The position numbers and the translations under genes are program-made. A DNA stretch of 64,000 nt from Arthrobacter rhizosphaerae (GTDB taxonomy: Bacteria > Actinomycetota > Actinomycetes > Actinomycetales > Micrococcaceae): contig NZ_JALLAN010000010.1 of NCBI RefSeq assembly GCF_023062595.1, forward strand, positions 62,001 to 126,000. Direction: 5' to 3'. The notes beneath the pieces are model-generated. The model searched no databases. It saw nothing but the letters and a program-made list of their open reading frames with translations, and was not told where the DNA came from. Of the stretch, positions 18,963 to 27,423 are shown one piece after another. Each line of letters begins with the position of its first letter. Positions within the stretch are counted from its first letter, which is position 1.

Positions 18963-20441
18963 GTGAGCCAGACGTCAGATTCTTGTCTTGATACGTGGAT
19001 GGGCCGGGAGGCGCTAGCCGAGGCCATGATCCCTGTGATCGGCCGGCTGTACCGCGAGAACAACGTGGTCACCAGCATCCACGGACGCAGCCTGATCAAT
19101 AAGTCCACCATGAACATCCTGAAGGCGCACCGGTTTGCACGCCGCATGAGCAAGGACGAACTGCTTCTCGAAGAGACAGCTCCTTTGCTTAACATCCTGT
19201 CCCAGCTCGAACTTGGGGCTGCGGCAATCGACATCGCCCGGCTCAACCAGAAGTTCAAGGTCGAAGGCAATGGCGCGACACTGGAAGAATTCCTGCGCGA
19301 CGAGCTTTCGGACATCGTGGGCAAGCACGGGGGCGATGACCGCACCAGCACCGACGTCGTGCTTTATGGTTTTGGACGCATCGGACGCCTGCTGGCACGC
19401 CTGCTCATCGAAAAGGCCGGTGGAGGCCACGGGCTGCGCCTGCGCGCTATCGTTGTCCGTCGCGGCTCCGACAATGATCTGGCCAAGCGGGCAAGCCTGC
19501 TCCGCCGTGATTCAGTGCACGGTTCCTTCGAAGGCACCATCCGTGTGGACGAAGAGAAGAACACCATCACAGCCAACGGAGTCCAGGTCCAGGTCATCTA
19601 CTCGGACAACCCTGCCACCATCGACTACACCAGCTACGGCATCCACAACGCACTCGTGGTGGACAACACGGGCCGCTGGCGCGACGCCGAGGGCCTTTCC
19701 CAGCACCTGCAGAGCCAGGGCGTTTCCCGCGTGCTGCTGACGGCTCCGGGCAAGGGCGAGCTCAAGAACATCGTCCACGGCATCAACCACGGGACAATCC
19801 TGGATTCGGACAAGATTGTCACCGCGGCGTCGTGCACAACCAACGCCATCACCCCGGTCCTGAAGGCGATCAATGACAAGTACGGTGTGGTGCACGGGCA
19901 CGTCGAGACGGTCCACTCCTTCACCAACGACCAGAACCTGATCGACAACTTCCACAAGGGTGACCGCCGCGGGCGTTCGGCCGCGCTGAACATGGTGATC
20001 ACTGAAACCGGTGCCGCCAAGGCCGTGGCGAAGGCGCTGCCCGAGCTGTTGGGCAAGCTCACCGGCAGCTCCATCCGAGTTCCCACGCCGGATGTCTCCC
20101 TCGCCATCCTGAACTTGAGCCTCGAAAACGGCACCACCAAGGAGGACGTGAACAACTACCTCCGCGAAATGTCCCTGCACTCGGAGCTGCGCAAGCAGAT
20201 CGACTACATTGACTCTCCTGAAGTGGTGTCCACCGACTTCGTGGGATCCCGCCGTGCAGGCATCGTTGACGGTTTGGCGACGATTTCCAATGAAAAGAAC
20301 CTTGTACTCTACGTCTGGTACGACAACGAATTTGGCTACAGCTGCCAGGTAGTCCGCGTTATGGAGGAGATGGCAGGGGTCAACCCGCCGTCGTTCCCGG
20401 CCAAAGAGCCGGCCTCTGTTCTTGCGGCCATCGCGGTCTAG
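18963..20441 (+). CDS. gap: Glyceraldehyde-3-phosphate dehydrogenase, GapB type with N-terminal extension
   Basis: This 492-residue enzyme is much longer than the usual 330-340. The first 130 residues (opening with MSQTSDSCLDTWMGREALAE) precede the Rossmann motif YGFGRIGRLLARLL near residues 135-148. The catalytic cysteine is in AASCTTNAITP near residue 290. This layout matches the second GAPDH of corynebacteria (GapB), which works mainly in gluconeogenesis and accepts NADP; by analogy this may not be the glycolytic enzyme. The GTG start follows AAGGAAGG by about 8 bases. It lies alone downstream of rnpB with TAGAAT at 18777 as a possible -10. Confidence 0.93.
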   Translation: MSQTSDSCLDTWMGREALAEAMIPVIGRLYRENNVVTSIHGRSLINKSTMNILKAHRFARRMSKDELLLEETAPLLNILSQLELGAAAIDIARLNQKFKVEGNGATLEEFLRDELSDIVGKHGGDDRTSTDVVLYGFGRIGRLLARLLIEKAGGGHGLRLRAIVVRRGSDNDLAKRASLLRRDSVHGSFEGTIRVDEEKNTITANGVQVQVIYSDNPATIDYTSYGIHNALVVDNTGRWRDAEGLSQHLQSQGVSRVLLTAPGKGELKNIVHGINHGTILDSDKIVTAASCTTNAITPVLKAINDKYGVVHGHVETVHSFTNDQNLIDNFHKGDRRGRSAALNMVITETGAAKAVAKALPELLGKLTGSSIRVPTPDVSLAILNLSLENGTTKEDVNNYLREMSLHSELRKQIDYIDSPEVVSTDFVGSRRAGIVDGLATISNEKNLVLYVWYDNEFGYSCQVVRVMEEMAGVNPPSFPAKEPASVLAAIAV

Positions 20442-20503
20442 CATTCGGGAGATTCCCGGCTGACACTCTGGTATCAGCCGGGAAAGGTGCCCAGAATGGT
20501 GTC

Positions 20504-20716
20504 ATGAATACAGACTCAGCTCTCGGAGAACATGACACCACTCTTGAACACGCGCTTGACGTAGCCCGCGCCAACCATAAAGAAGCCATACGGCTGTTGG
20601 AGCAGGCCCGCGTCGCACATGCGGCCGGGGACATCGGCGATGACAGGATCAGGCAGCTCGAGGACCTGATGAACCTCGCCGAGGAAGATCTTCGCAGGGT
20701 AACAAGGGAGCAGTAA
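20504..20716 (+). CDS. Small helical protein of unknown function
   Basis: This is a 70-residue frame rich in Ala, Glu and Arg with heptad-like spacing (LEHALDVARANHKEAIRLLE), predicted to be mostly helical and cytoplasmic. Codon use is compatible with a real gene, but the ribosome-binding site is poor and I do not recognise a family. It follows gap by 62 bases on the same strand and could be co-transcribed. Confidence 0.5.
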   Translation: MNTDSALGEHDTTLEHALDVARANHKEAIRLLEQARVAHAAGDIGDDRIRQLEDLMNLAEEDLRRVTREQ

Positions 20717-20821
20717 TCCGGGGCGCTGTACCAGACTGGCCTTACCTGCTCCTGCACTGTTCCTCCACACTGTGGATAGCGCCGGAATTGTCGGTGGTCT
20801 GCCCTAGGCTTTTCCGGTGCC

Positions 20822-20854
20822 CCAAAGACTTCCGCTACGCCAAAGACTTCCGCT
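20822..20854 (+). repeat. Tandem 15-base direct repeat upstream of the DUF1524 gene
   Basis: CCAAAGACTTCCGCT occurs at 20822-20836 and again at 20840-20854, with three bases between. It ends 45 bases before the start of the secreted nuclease-like gene and could be a regulator site. Confidence 0.6.
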
Positions 20855-20899
20855 GGATCTAATACGCCCAAGCGTTAGAACCCGAACAGCGGGACAGTC

Positions 20900-21697
20900 A
20901 TGACCATCCACTGGTCCGCTTACCGCCGTGCCCGCCGTCGTTCGCGTCAGGCCTGGGCCCTGCTGTCTGTACTGATCCTCGGAATCGTCTGTGTCATTGG
21001 GTGGTTCTTCACCGTCGGGCAGTTCTCCATCGCGGAGCCCCGGGTCAACGGCCCCTCAGAAGCCCCGGTGCTGGACCGCGATTGGATGAAGCCCGTGGCT
21101 CCCGTCCAGCCCGTCCCTGCGGGAAGCGCAGCCGGTGCCCTGGAGCAGCTGCCAGTCAAGGGCCGCGCCCCTAAGAACGACTATGACCGCAGCGCATTCG
21201 GACAGGCCTGGTTCGACGCCGATCACAACGGCTGCGACACCCGCAACGACATCCTCAGACGCGACCTTACGGGGGAGTTGTTCACTGAAGGCTCAGACTG
21301 CAAGGTTTCGAGCGGTGATTTCCACGAGCCCTACACAGGATCCTTGGTCTCGTTCCGCCGAGGCTCTGAGAGCAGCATGGCTGTCCAGATCGATCACGTG
21401 GTGGCCTTGGCTGATTCCTGGCAGAAAGGCGCCCAGCAGTTGACAAAGCAACAGCGGCAGAACCTGGCCAACGATCCTCTGAACCTCATCGCGGCCGACG
21501 GCCCCGCCAACCAGGAGAAAGGTGCCGGGGATGCTGCAACCTGGCTTCCGGGCAACAAGGCTTTCAGATGCCACTACGTTGCCCGGCAAATCTCGGTGAA
21601 AGCGGCCTACCGGCTCTGGGTCACCCAGCCAGAGAAGGACGCCCTGAAGCGGGTCCTTGATGCCTGCCCTTGGCAGCAGACAATTATTGTGGAGTAA
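20900..21697 (+). CDS. Secreted or membrane-anchored HNH-type (DUF1524) nuclease-like protein
   Basis: This is a 265-residue protein. A basic N-terminus (RRARRRSRQ) is followed by one hydrophobic segment around residues 18-38, so the body is predicted outside the cytoplasm, either anchored or cleaved. The C-terminal half is the DUF1524/GmrSD-like HNH domain: the key QIDHVVALADSW segment carries the D-H pair and NDPLNLIAADGPANQEKG supplies the N and following residues. Cysteines at several positions may form disulfides outside the cell. Such stand-alone exported proteins are common in actinobacteria and are thought to be extracellular nucleases, but activity is unproven. A tandem direct repeat lies just upstream. 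Confidence 0.85.
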   Translation: MTIHWSAYRRARRRSRQAWALLSVLILGIVCVIGWFFTVGQFSIAEPRVNGPSEAPVLDRDWMKPVAPVQPVPAGSAAGALEQLPVKGRAPKNDYDRSAFGQAWFDADHNGCDTRNDILRRDLTGELFTEGSDCKVSSGDFHEPYTGSLVSFRRGSESSMAVQIDHVVALADSWQKGAQQLTKQQRQNLANDPLNLIAADGPANQEKGAGDAATWLPGNKAFRCHYVARQISVKAAYRLWVTQPEKDALKRVLDACPWQQTIIVE

Positions 21698-21700
21698 GTT

Positions 21701-22273
21701 TCAGTGGCCGAACGGATCAGGGTCAACGCCCGGCATCCAGGTCAGACCCGGCACGCCCCATCCGCTCTTCTTGGCCTGCTTCAGCGCCTTGCGGGCGTAT
21801 CTGTCAATCAGGCGGTTCACGTACAGCTTGCCGTCCAAGTGGTCGTACTCGTGCTGGATGACCCGTGCGAACCAGTCAGTGGCTTCGAAATCCAGAGGCT
21901 TACCATCGCCGTCGAATCCCTGCACCCGGACCCACTCAGCCCGCTTTAGCGGGTACTGCCCGCCGGGGAAGGAGAGGCAGCCTTCGACTTCCTCGTCCGG
22001 ATCCGGCAGCGCGCCGGAAACCTTGGACAGGGTCAGGACGGGGTTCACCACGACTCCCGTAGGCGGGACATCGTCATCGTTGGCGAACTTATAGATGAAG
22101 ACCCGCTTGCCGACGCCGATCTGGGGCGCTGCGAGTCCGACGCCATTGGCGGCGTCGTTGGTCTCGAACATGTCCGCAATAAGACGGCGGAGGTCGTCGT
22201 CGAAGACGTCGACCTCGGCGGCCCGGCGGTGGAGTACCGGCTCGCCCCAGATGGTGATCGGCAAAACGGTCAT
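21701..22273 (-). CDS. def: Peptide deformylase
   Basis: This enzyme removes the formyl group from nascent proteins. It has 190 residues from the ATG at 22273. The three motifs are GVGLAAPQIG (44-53), EGCLSFPG (97-104, metal ligand C99) and QHEYDHLDG (140-148, ligands H141 and H145, catalytic E142). AAGGAA lies about 10 bases upstream of the start; the upstream frame continues into the tRNA-His gene and is not coding. The stop of the convergent DUF1524 gene is 3 bases away. Confidence 0.97.
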   Translation of the reverse strand: MTVLPITIWGEPVLHRRAAEVDVFDDDLRRLIADMFETNDAANGVGLAAPQIGVGKRVFIYKFANDDDVPPTGVVVNPVLTLSKVSGALPDPDEEVEGCLSFPGGQYPLKRAEWVRVQGFDGDGKPLDFEATDWFARVIQHEYDHLDGKLYVNRLIDRYARKALKQAKKSGWGVPGLTWMPGVDPDPFGH

Positions 22274-22313
22274 CTCGGCGGATTCCTTCAGTGCAGGGGG
22301 CAACAAAAACAAC

Positions 22314-22344
22314 AAAGACCGTACCGGATTCCGGTACGGTCTTT
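22314..22344 (-). terminator. Terminator of tRNA-His
   Basis: A perfect 14-bp stem (22314-22327 with 22331-22344) with a three-base loop. On the minus strand it is followed by a T-rich run (TTTGTTGTTTTTG), placing it as the tRNA-His terminator upstream of def. Confidence 0.85.
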
Positions 22345-22377
22345 GGCGAAAGCCGGCCAAAAGCCGGTCTTCATGAG

Positions 22378-22450
22378 GGTGAGCGACGGGGGTTGAACCC
22401 GCGACCTCCTGGACCACAACCAGGCGCTCTGCCAACTGAGCTACGCCCAC
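22378..22450 (-). tRNA. tRNA-His (anticodon GTG)
   Basis: Read on the minus strand, the acceptor GTGGGCG pairs with CGCTCAC; anticodon stem CCTGG/CCAGG encloses TTGTGGT, anticodon GTG. The base before position 1 is G, giving the extra G-1 expected of tRNA-His, opposite discriminator C. CCA is not encoded. Confidence 0.97.
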
Positions 22451-22581
22451 CATGCGCCCTGTCATGCCTTCCGGCGGACCGGCTGGCTGAAAAGGCAACG
22501 TCAAATAGTTTACCTGCTGTCAGAGGGTGCTTTTGCCACTTTTGCGTGTTTTGCCAAAAAATCCCTCAAACGTGGCGCAGA

Positions 22582-23253
22582 TTACTTTTCCTGTGCTGCC
22601 GGGGACGTGACGGTGGAGGGTGCGTCTGGAACTGCATTGACAGGAGTACTGCCGGCCATCACAGCCTTTGAGATCCTCTGGGCCGTGGCGCTGTCAGGTC
22701 CAGGGGCGGGCACGAACACGGCCTCGCGGTAGTACCGGAGCTCATCGATGGAGTCCTTGATGTCGCCGAGGGCCCGATGTCCGCCAAGCTTGGCGGGTGC
22801 TTGGAAGTACGCGCGCGCGAACCATCGACGGGACAGTTCCTTGATAGTGCTGACGTCGATGACGCGGTAGTGGAGGTGCTCCACCACGGCAGGCATGTCC
22901 CGGACCAGGAAAACACGGTCCGTTCCCACCGAATTTCCTCCCAGCGGCGCTTTGCGCGCATCAGGCACCCATTTGAGGATGTATTCCAGGATTGCGTTTT
23001 CGGCTTCGGCCATGGTCTTCCCGTGGGGCAGTTCCTCGAGGAGGCCGGAGCGGGTATGCATGTCGCGGACAAAGTCGTTCATCTGGGCAAGGGCGGAGTC
23101 ATCCGGCTTAATCACGACGTCCACGCCGTCGCCAAGGATGTTCAGCTCGGAATCAGTTACCAGTGCGGCCACTTCAATGAGGGCGTCATTGATGGGGTCC
23201 AGGCCGGTCATTTCGCAGTCGATCCAGACGATGCGTTCGTTAGATATAGGCAC
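22582..23253 (-). CDS. orn: Oligoribonuclease
   Basis: This DEDDh 3'-5' exoribonuclease degrades very short RNA oligomers and linear dinucleotides such as pGpG. It has 223 residues. The first catalytic motif WIDCEMTGLD gives D12 and E14; the last is in HRALGDIKDSIDELRYY. The C-terminal 25 residues beyond the core (rich in Ala, Pro and Thr) are an unconserved tail. The start is GTG. It is upstream of tRNA-His and def on the same strand, and divergent from the mannosyltransferase gene. Confidence 0.96.
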   Translation of the reverse strand: MPISNERIVWIDCEMTGLDPINDALIEVAALVTDSELNILGDGVDVVIKPDDSALAQMNDFVRDMHTRSGLLEELPHGKTMAEAENAILEYILKWVPDARKAPLGGNSVGTDRVFLVRDMPAVVEHLHYRVIDVSTIKELSRRWFARAYFQAPAKLGGHRALGDIKDSIDELRYYREAVFVPAPGPDSATAQRISKAVMAGSTPVNAVPDAPSTVTSPAAQEK

Positions 23254-23412
23254 CCGTCCAGCCTACCGTTAGGCTGCCTTGGGCCCGTCCGATGCTAGGA
23301 TTTTTGGGTACGCGGCGGGATCAATTAGCATGCTGCGCTCAGCCTTGGGCCGGTAAGCCCGCCTGGACTGCCGGCGGAATCCTGTCCCACCAACAGATTG
23401 GACCCTCCTGAG

Positions 23413-24966
23413 ATGACGGCGCCTGTACCCGCTCCGGGGGAGCTGGCTGCAGTTAAGTCTCCTGAGCCGGCTGTGGTTGAAGTCGACAACCCGGCGTCTC
23501 CACTGCTGGCAGGTTTTGTCGGGTCCCTGTTTATGGCTTTCGGATCCGTGGGAGTGGGGTGGCTGGCCCAGGCCTCGGAACTGTGGCGGCTGCCGGTCTT
23601 CATCTGGATGCGCACCGAGGGCCTGGGCGTTGCCTTGTCCATTGTGTTGCTGGCGATCGGTGGCATGCTGCTGGTTCGGGCGTGGCTGCGACTGGGACAA
23701 CGCGTGAAGGTCTGGGGACCGGCTGCACGGAAGGCGACCCTTCAGGCCGTCGCTCTGTGGGGCCTGCCGATGATGCTGTCCGTTCCGCTGTTCAGCCGAG
23801 ATGTTTATGCTTACATCGGCCAAGGCCGGCTGATGGTAGAAGGTTTTAATCCCTATGAGAACGGGATCTCAGCCTTATCCAACTACTTCCAGTTGGGCGC
23901 AGACAAGATGTGGACGGAGGCGCCGGTTCCCTACGGTCAGCTGTTCCTCTGGATCGAACAGTTCGTGGTGTGGTCTACAAATGTCCACCCGGAGGCGAGC
24001 ATTATGTTGTTCCGGCTGGTGGCACTGTGCGGTGTCATCCTGTGCATCATTTACGTTCCCAAGCTGGCCGAACTTCATGGGGTTAATCCGCACCGTGCCC
24101 TGTGGCTGACTGCGGCGAACCCGCTCTTCCTGACGAACTTCATTGCCAGTGTCCACAACGATGCATTGATGATCGGACTGGCCCTGGCCGGGCTCTATTA
24201 TTGCGCCACCAGGCGCATGCTCCTGGGGCTGGTGCTGGTGACCCTGTCCATCTCCGTCAAGCCGATCACTGTTGTCTTCCTGCCGTTTATAGGTCTGCTC
24301 TGGGCCGGAAAAAACGCCGGCTGGGTGCGAAAATTCCTCTTCTGGGGACTCACTGCAGCGATCAGCCTTGGAATCCTATATGCACTAAGCCTCGTCAATG
24401 GCTTCGGCTTCGGCTGGATCAACGGACTCTCCGCCCCGGGCAGTATCTGGATCTGGTACGCACCGGTGGGCCTGTTGGGACTGATCGTTGCCTCCATCCT
24501 CGATGCTTTCGGCCTTGACGGCTGGGCTCTGGCGAAATGGGTTTACGACGCCGGCAAGGTCCTGGCGGTGGGAATAGTCGCCTGGCAGATCTTCCGCGGA
24601 GACCACGACCGCCTTATGCGGCGTCTTACCCTGGCCTTTGCTGCGATCGTCGTCCTGGCCCCCATGATCCAGTCCTGGTATGTGGTCTGGCTTATCCCGC
24701 TTTTTGCAATAACGGGTATTCGGGATGACTGGCAGGTTAAAGCTCTGTATTTCATCGTCTCGTTCTTCATGATCTATGCCATTTCGGACCAGCTGGATGT
24801 CTTCCCCTACCAGGCTGAGGATCTTGGCCTCGCCCTGGCGTTGGCGCGTATTGCGGCTGCAGTCATCGCTGTTCTGTTTGCCCTCTACCTGATCTTCCTC
24901 GATCCCAGAACCAAATGGCTCTTTACGAAAACCCATGAGCCGATCCCCACGCGCCCTGTCATCTAG
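23413..24966 (+). CDS. Polyprenol-phosphomannose-dependent mannosyltransferase (MptA/MptB-like)
   Basis: This integral membrane protein of about 517 residues has a dozen or more hydrophobic segments and the GT-C arrangement: an acidic first loop after the early helices (FSRDVYAYIGQGRLMVEG) that carries the catalytic aspartate. The family adds alpha-1,6-mannose from polyprenyl-phosphomannose to lipomannan-type glycans outside the membrane. I start at the ATG at 23413; an upstream TTG at 23398 adds five residues. It is divergent from orn and 26 bases upstream of map. Exact acceptor is unknown. Confidence 0.85.
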   Translation: MTAPVPAPGELAAVKSPEPAVVEVDNPASPLLAGFVGSLFMAFGSVGVGWLAQASELWRLPVFIWMRTEGLGVALSIVLLAIGGMLLVRAWLRLGQRVKVWGPAARKATLQAVALWGLPMMLSVPLFSRDVYAYIGQGRLMVEGFNPYENGISALSNYFQLGADKMWTEAPVPYGQLFLWIEQFVVWSTNVHPEASIMLFRLVALCGVILCIIYVPKLAELHGVNPHRALWLTAANPLFLTNFIASVHNDALMIGLALAGLYYCATRRMLLGLVLVTLSISVKPITVVFLPFIGLLWAGKNAGWVRKFLFWGLTAAISLGILYALSLVNGFGFGWINGLSAPGSIWIWYAPVGLLGLIVASILDAFGLDGWALAKWVYDAGKVLAVGIVAWQIFRGDHDRLMRRLTLAFAAIVVLAPMIQSWYVVWLIPLFAITGIRDDWQVKALYFIVSFFMIYAISDQLDVFPYQAEDLGLALALARIAAAVIAVLFALYLIFLDPRTKWLFTKTHEPIPTRPVI

Positions 24967-24992
24967 GGCCTTTTACGTCCGGAGAACCAGCA

Positions 24993-25760
24993 ATGTCCAT
25001 GATTAAGAGCCCCGATGAGATCGTCCTGATGCGTGAGGCCGGGAGGGTCGTGGCCAATGCATTGGCCGCAGTGAAGTCTTCTGCAGGTGTTGGTGTCTCC
25101 CTCAAGGAGTTGGATGAGGTGGCAGCGTCAGTGATCTCCGACGCAGGGGCTGCTCCCGCTTTTCTCAACTACCAGCCCCGGTGGGCCACCGTGCCGTTCT
25201 CGGGCGTGATCTGCACAAGCGTCAACGACGCAGTGGTGCACGGTGTGCCGAACGAATACCGGCTCCAGGACGGCGATCTGCTGAGTGTTGACTGCGGCGC
25301 GTTCCTGGACGGCTGGTGTGGCGATGCTGCTGTCAGTTTCGTCGTGGGCACAGCCAACCCGGAGGACCTGGCTCTCATCGAGGCGACAGAGGCGGCATTG
25401 GCGCGGGGAATTGAGGCTGCCAGGGTTGGTAACAAAATGGGGGACCTGGCGTATGCGATCGGCGGCGCTGCCCGTAGGGCAGGTTATGGCTTGCTGGCGG
25501 ATCATGGGGGACATGGGATCGGCCGCACCATGCATGCTGATCCTGCCGTCCCCAACGAGGGCCGGCCCGGGCGTGGCATCAAACTCACCGAAGGATTAGT
25601 GATCGCCATTGAACCCATGCTGATTCTCGGGGGCAAGGATGATTACTACCACGACGACGACGAATGGACTTTGCGGTCCACAAGCGGCCGCCGCGCCGCC
25701 CACAGCGAGCACACGGTGGCGATCACAGCTGACGGCCCCTTGGTCCTGACGCTTCCCTAG
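24993..25760 (+). CDS. map: Methionine aminopeptidase, type I
   Basis: This enzyme removes the initiator methionine. It has 255 residues. All five metal ligands are visible: D100, D111, H174, E207 and E239, with the catalytic H83 in VVHGVPNEY. The ATG follows GGAGA by 7 bases. It lies 26 bases after the mannosyltransferase gene, so the two may be co-transcribed. It is not next to secY/adk here, so it could be a second paralogue in the genome. Confidence 0.95.
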   Translation: MSMIKSPDEIVLMREAGRVVANALAAVKSSAGVGVSLKELDEVAASVISDAGAAPAFLNYQPRWATVPFSGVICTSVNDAVVHGVPNEYRLQDGDLLSVDCGAFLDGWCGDAAVSFVVGTANPEDLALIEATEAALARGIEAARVGNKMGDLAYAIGGAARRAGYGLLADHGGHGIGRTMHADPAVPNEGRPGRGIKLTEGLVIAIEPMLILGGKDDYYHDDDEWTLRSTSGRRAAHSEHTVAITADGPLVLTLP

Positions 25761-25794
25761 GGCCGGCAAGGCTCTTACTTAGTTGCCGTAATCA

Positions 25795-25838
25795 TTGGCT
25801 GGCCGCCTCCTGCGCGGACTATAGTAGTTAGCGCTAAC
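25795..25838 (+). promoter_or_regulatory. Promoter with LacI-type operator for the aldose epimerase gene
   Basis: A -10 like TATAGT at 25820-25825 is followed immediately by the perfect 12-base palindrome GTTAGCGCTAAC at 25827-25838; TTGGCT at 25795 is a possible but distant -35. The palindrome covers the expected transcription start, the classic place for a LacI-type repressor. Confidence 0.55.
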
Positions 25839-25861
25839 ACCCTCAGCCGAAAAGGAACGCC

Positions 25862-26764
25862 ATGGCAGTCACAGAGCACCACATCAGCTTCGGGCCTTAC
25901 ACGGCCATTGTGACGGCCAGGAGCGGGGCCTTGCGGGAACTGCGTTACGAGGGCCGCGATCTGGTGATCAGCTTCGGCCCGGACGGCGACATCCCCGATT
26001 ACCGCGGGACCATCTGCGCCCCTTGGCCAAACCGGCTGGCTGACGGCCTCTACAGCTTCAACGGGATGCAGTTCCAGGCTGAGATTAATGAACCGGAACG
26101 GGGAACCGCGCTCCATGGACTTGTCATTGGCAAGACATGGGAAGTACGCCATCATGGACCTTCTTCGATCAGCCTCGGCACCGCAGTGTCCCGCGGGCCC
26201 GCCTATCCGGGGGATCTGGACGTTGCTGTCACGTATGAGCTCAAGGAAGACGGGTTGCACAGCACAGTGCGTACCCACAACGTTGGAGACCAGGCCGCCC
26301 CCTATGGTGTTTGCCCGCATCCCTACCTGGTCGCAGGGCCTGCTCCCTTGGACGAATGGACGCTGGAAATGCCTGCGGCTGCCTTCCTGGAGGTCACTCA
26401 AGACAGGTTGCTGCCGGTGGCGACTGCGGCAGTTGAGGGGCATGATTTTGATTTCCGCGGTGAAAGGCTTCTGGGATCGGTGGAGATCGACCACGCCTTC
26501 ACCGAGATCGAAAGGTCCGCCGGCTCTGCGTCCGTCCGCGTCTTCGATCCTTCAGGCTCGGGCGTTGAGCTCGAATGGGACCAGCAGTGGCCCTGGCTGC
26601 AGATCCACACTGCGGATAAGCCCACGGCCCCGTCCCGGCTGGGCCTGGCAGTGGAACCCATGACCTGCCCGCCGGATGCCTTCAACACCGGCGTGGACGT
26701 CGTGGAATTGGCCCCCGGCGCTACCCATGAGGCCACCTGGATCATCAGAGCCCTTAACCGCTGA
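25862..26764 (+). CDS. Aldose 1-epimerase family protein
   Basis: This 300-residue galactose-mutarotase-fold protein should interconvert sugar anomers or a related hexose. The catalytic histidines are likely in ALHGLVIGKTW and the HPY of GVCPHPYLV, and the general base Glu in LAVEPMTCPPDAFNTG. AAGGAA precedes the ATG by 4 bases. A LacI-type palindrome overlaps its promoter, so it is probably carbohydrate-regulated. Its last 11 bases overlap the convergent GNAT gene. Confidence 0.92.
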   Translation: MAVTEHHISFGPYTAIVTARSGALRELRYEGRDLVISFGPDGDIPDYRGTICAPWPNRLADGLYSFNGMQFQAEINEPERGTALHGLVIGKTWEVRHHGPSSISLGTAVSRGPAYPGDLDVAVTYELKEDGLHSTVRTHNVGDQAAPYGVCPHPYLVAGPAPLDEWTLEMPAAAFLEVTQDRLLPVATAAVEGHDFDFRGERLLGSVEIDHAFTEIERSAGSASVRVFDPSGSGVELEWDQQWPWLQIHTADKPTAPSRLGLAVEPMTCPPDAFNTGVDVVELAPGATHEATWIIRALNR

Positions 26765-27371
26765 CCTTATCCAGCCGCACCACGGCACGGCCCGGCGTCG
26801 TGGTGTCCACCAGCCTGAAGCCTGCGGTCTGGAACAAGGATAAAGTGCCGTGGTAGAGATCGGCGGCACTGGCCTTCGGCCTGGCAGCCGGATCAACGGG
26901 GTAGCCCTCAACGCTGCCGGCGCCGTGGGTGAAGGCGTGTTCAACAGCTGCTTGCAGCAAGGCGGCCGCAATTCCCTTGCGGCGCTGCCCGGGGGCGACG
27001 ACGAAGCAAGTGATTGACCATATTGTGCCGGGATCCGGAAGTTCGGTCAGACCAGGTGCCGCTGCCCGCATCAGTTGCGAACTTTCAATGCGGGGATAGC
27101 AGGAGCGGGGTTCAACGGCGCACCAGCCTACCGGCTCGCCGTCCAGGTAGGCCATGACTCCCGGCTCCGGTTCGGAGGAGTCAAAACGGGCATGCAAGTG
27201 ACTTTTCCGCTCTGCTGGCGTCGTGTTCTTATATTCAGGGTTCGTCATGGCGAAGAAACGGCACCAGCAGCGGGCGGGATCACCGCGTACCCCGAATAGG
27301 GTCTCGACGTCAGGCCACAGGGCGGGGCCGGTGGTTATGGCGGAGTCCGGGGCATCGTTCATCTTCGGCAT
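26754..27371 (-). CDS. GNAT-family N-acetyltransferase
   Basis: This 205-residue protein has the GNAT acetyl-CoA-binding signature, RRKGIAAALLQAAVEHA, preceded by the beta strand SITCFVVAPG. The N-terminal 60 residues include a segment with two nearby cysteines and histidine (RCWCRFF), seen in several actinobacterial GNATs. The frame starts MPKMNDAP; either methionine could be used. It converges on the aldose epimerase gene with an 11-base overlap of coding ends. The acyl acceptor is not predictable. Confidence 0.88.
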   Translation of the reverse strand: MPKMNDAPDSAITTGPALWPDVETLFGVRGDPARCWCRFFAMTNPEYKNTTPAERKSHLHARFDSSEPEPGVMAYLDGEPVGWCAVEPRSCYPRIESSQLMRAAAPGLTELPDPGTIWSITCFVVAPGQRRKGIAAALLQAAVEHAFTHGAGSVEGYPVDPAARPKASAADLYHGTLSLFQTAGFRLVDTTTPGRAVVRLDKVSG

Positions 27372-27423
27372 GGCAAAAGGCTAGGCGTACTGAACGTCTT
27401 TGACTACTGCCTCTATCCGGCTC

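Noticed and set aside
19512..20444. A 310-residue open frame on the minus strand
   Set aside because: It is antisense to gap and explained by third-position GC bias.
21701..22504. Longer def frame extending across the tRNA-His gene
   Set aside because: The extension translates a tRNA and its terminator; the ATG at 22273 gives the normal deformylase N-terminus.
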